This document shows positions 5,784 to 6,312 of a DNA stretch of 6,312 nucleotides, in pieces. The notes under the pieces are model-generated. The model saw only the letters and a program-made list of their open reading frames with translations, had not been told where the DNA came from and ran no database searches. The stretch is taken from contig JAUYFZ010000048.1 of the NCBI GenBank assembly GCA_030689585.1, positions 1-6,312 of the forward strand, written 5' to 3'. The position numbers were made by a program, and so were the translations under genes. This DNA is from Rhodocyclaceae bacterium. GTDB lineage: Bacteria; Pseudomonadota; Gammaproteobacteria; Burkholderiales; Rhodocyclaceae. How positions within the stretch are numbered: position 1 is the first letter of the stretch; every line of letters begins with the position of its first letter.

Positions 5784-6312
5784 CGGCCGAAAAAAAACCG
5801 GCATCCCCGAACACCGGGGTGGTCAACAAGCGCAAGCTTGAAGAACGCCGCAAATTCCTGCGCTCGATCATTCTGGGCGCGGCAGTGCTGGGCATTTCCG
5901 CATTGGGCTACATCCCGGTGGCTAGTGCGTGGCGCGTGCGCATGAGACCGCCGGGCGCGCTGGAAGAGTCGAATTTTCTTTCTTCCTGCATCAAGTGCGG
6001 GCAGTGCGTCCAGGTTTGCCCGGTGCAGGCGATCAAGCTCGACGACATCGACCAGGGTTTCGGTATCGGCGTACCCTACATCGATTCGCGCAGCCAGGCC
6101 TGCGATTTCTCCTGCGACGCCGTGCAGTGCATTCTGGCTTGCCCCACCGGCTCGCTGGTTTACAAAAAACCCGATTTCATGCCGACACGCAGCGAGATGA
6201 GAGTGGCGAATCCGCCCATCCTGCTCGCCAAGGAAAAAGCCCCGAGCCCACGCTCAACCTCAAGGAACGCACCGGCCTGGCCGTCCTGGCGCGTCCGGAA
6301 AAATGCCTCGCG
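5780..6312 (+). CDS. nosG: NosG, NapG-like Tat polyferredoxin, 3'-truncated and apparently frameshifted
   Basis: Iron-sulfur protein of the NapG/NosG family, thought to carry electrons from a NosH/NapH-type quinol dehydrogenase toward NosZ. The GTG start overlaps the nosD stop (GTGA). The N-terminus has a twin-arginine motif (ERRKFLRS, 22-29) before a hydrophobic stretch (30-50), indicating Tat export. Two 4Fe-4S motifs are visible: C70, C73, C76, C80 (CIKCGQCVQVCP) and C108, C112, C117, C121 (CDFSCDAVQCILACP). More clusters are expected downstream. After about residue 154 the frame stays open but becomes implausible (PSPRSTSRNAPAWPSW). The -1 frame instead reads PEPTLNLKERTGLAVLARP then EKCLA, typical of the family, and runs to the window edge. 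GTG at 5819 is an alternative start but loses the coupling. Confidence 0.88.
   Translation, partial: MTAEKKPASPNTGVVNKRKLEERRKFLRSIILGAAVLGISALGYIPVASAWRVRMRPPGALEESNFLSSCIKCGQCVQVCPVQAIKLDDIDQGFGIGVPYIDSRSQACDFSCDAVQCILACPTGSLVYKKPDFMPTRSEMRVANPPILLAKEKAPSPRSTSRNAPAWPSWRVRKNAS
6234..6243 (+). other. nosG: Apparent -1 frameshift site in nosG
   Basis: The bases are AAAAAGCCCC. Up to here the frame starting at 5780 encodes good NosG sequence; from about 6241 the family-like sequence lies in the frame one base back. One additional C in the run at 6240-6243, or one additional A at 6234-6238, restores a continuous reading (KEKAPEPTLNLK or KEKSPEPTLNLK). Third codon positions support the switch: after 6241 the -1 frame is almost all G/C in the third position, while the original frame uses TCA, AGG and GCA. 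A homopolymer sequencing or assembly error and a genuine mutation fit equally well. Confidence 0.85.

Noticed and set aside
4494..5804. 436-codon open frame on the - strand across nosD
   Set aside because: Same effect: a shadow of nosD, whose frame is clearly coding with recognisable domains. The antisense product has no signal, motif or ribosome binding site support.
6230..6243. Programmed -1 ribosomal frameshifting in nosG
   Set aside because: The site GAA-AAA-G is not a canonical X-XXY-YYZ slippery heptamer, and I know of no frameshifting in NosG. A homopolymer error or mutation is simpler.

Overview
This window is the middle of a nitrous oxide reductase (nos) gene cluster, all on the + strand. 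It runs from a 5'-truncated nosZ, through two small c-type cytochrome genes, a polytopic membrane protein of the NosB type and nosD, to a 3'-truncated nosG. A clade II ('atypical') nosZ system is indicated by the order nosZ - cytochromes - nosB - nosD - nosG and by the absence of nosR in the visible part. The GC-rich third codon positions, the c4/c5-like cytochromes, the FNR/DNR boxes and a REP-like palindrome suggest a denitrifying or N2O-respiring betaproteobacterium (Rhodocyclales/Nitrosomonadales-like). That taxonomy is inference.

Layout: 1-1680 nosZ, without its N-terminus and first three CuZ histidines; 1708-1741 a strong intrinsic terminator; 1742-1870 a promoter region with an FNR/DNR-type box; 1871-2188 a periplasmic monoheme cytochrome c; 2189-2456 an intergenic region with a perfect FNR box, a well-placed -10 and a REP/BIME-like inverted repeat in the predicted leader; 2457-3191 a periplasmic diheme cytochrome c4-like protein; 3192-3374 an intergenic region with a perfect 14-bp hairpin and several small repeats; 3375-4355 the NosB-like membrane protein; 4371-4402 a terminator; 4440-5783 nosD; 5780-end nosG, overlapping nosD by 4 bp, with an apparent -1 frameshift near 6234-6243.

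How the parts fit: NosZ reduces N2O to N2 in the periplasm using CuA and CuZ. NosG is a Tat-type polyferredoxin that, with NosH and NosC proteins presumably encoded downstream, is thought to carry electrons from (mena)quinol. The two soluble cytochromes are plausible carriers to CuA. NosD, with an ABC transporter (NosFY, outside the window), is needed for CuZ maturation. NosB is a membrane protein of unknown role characteristic of clade II clusters.

I see no wholly new system. The points most worth checking are the nosG frameshift, the REP-like palindrome inside an FNR-controlled leader, the CuA motif and heme-free C-terminal extension of NosZ, and the splitting of the cluster into separately promoted and terminated units.
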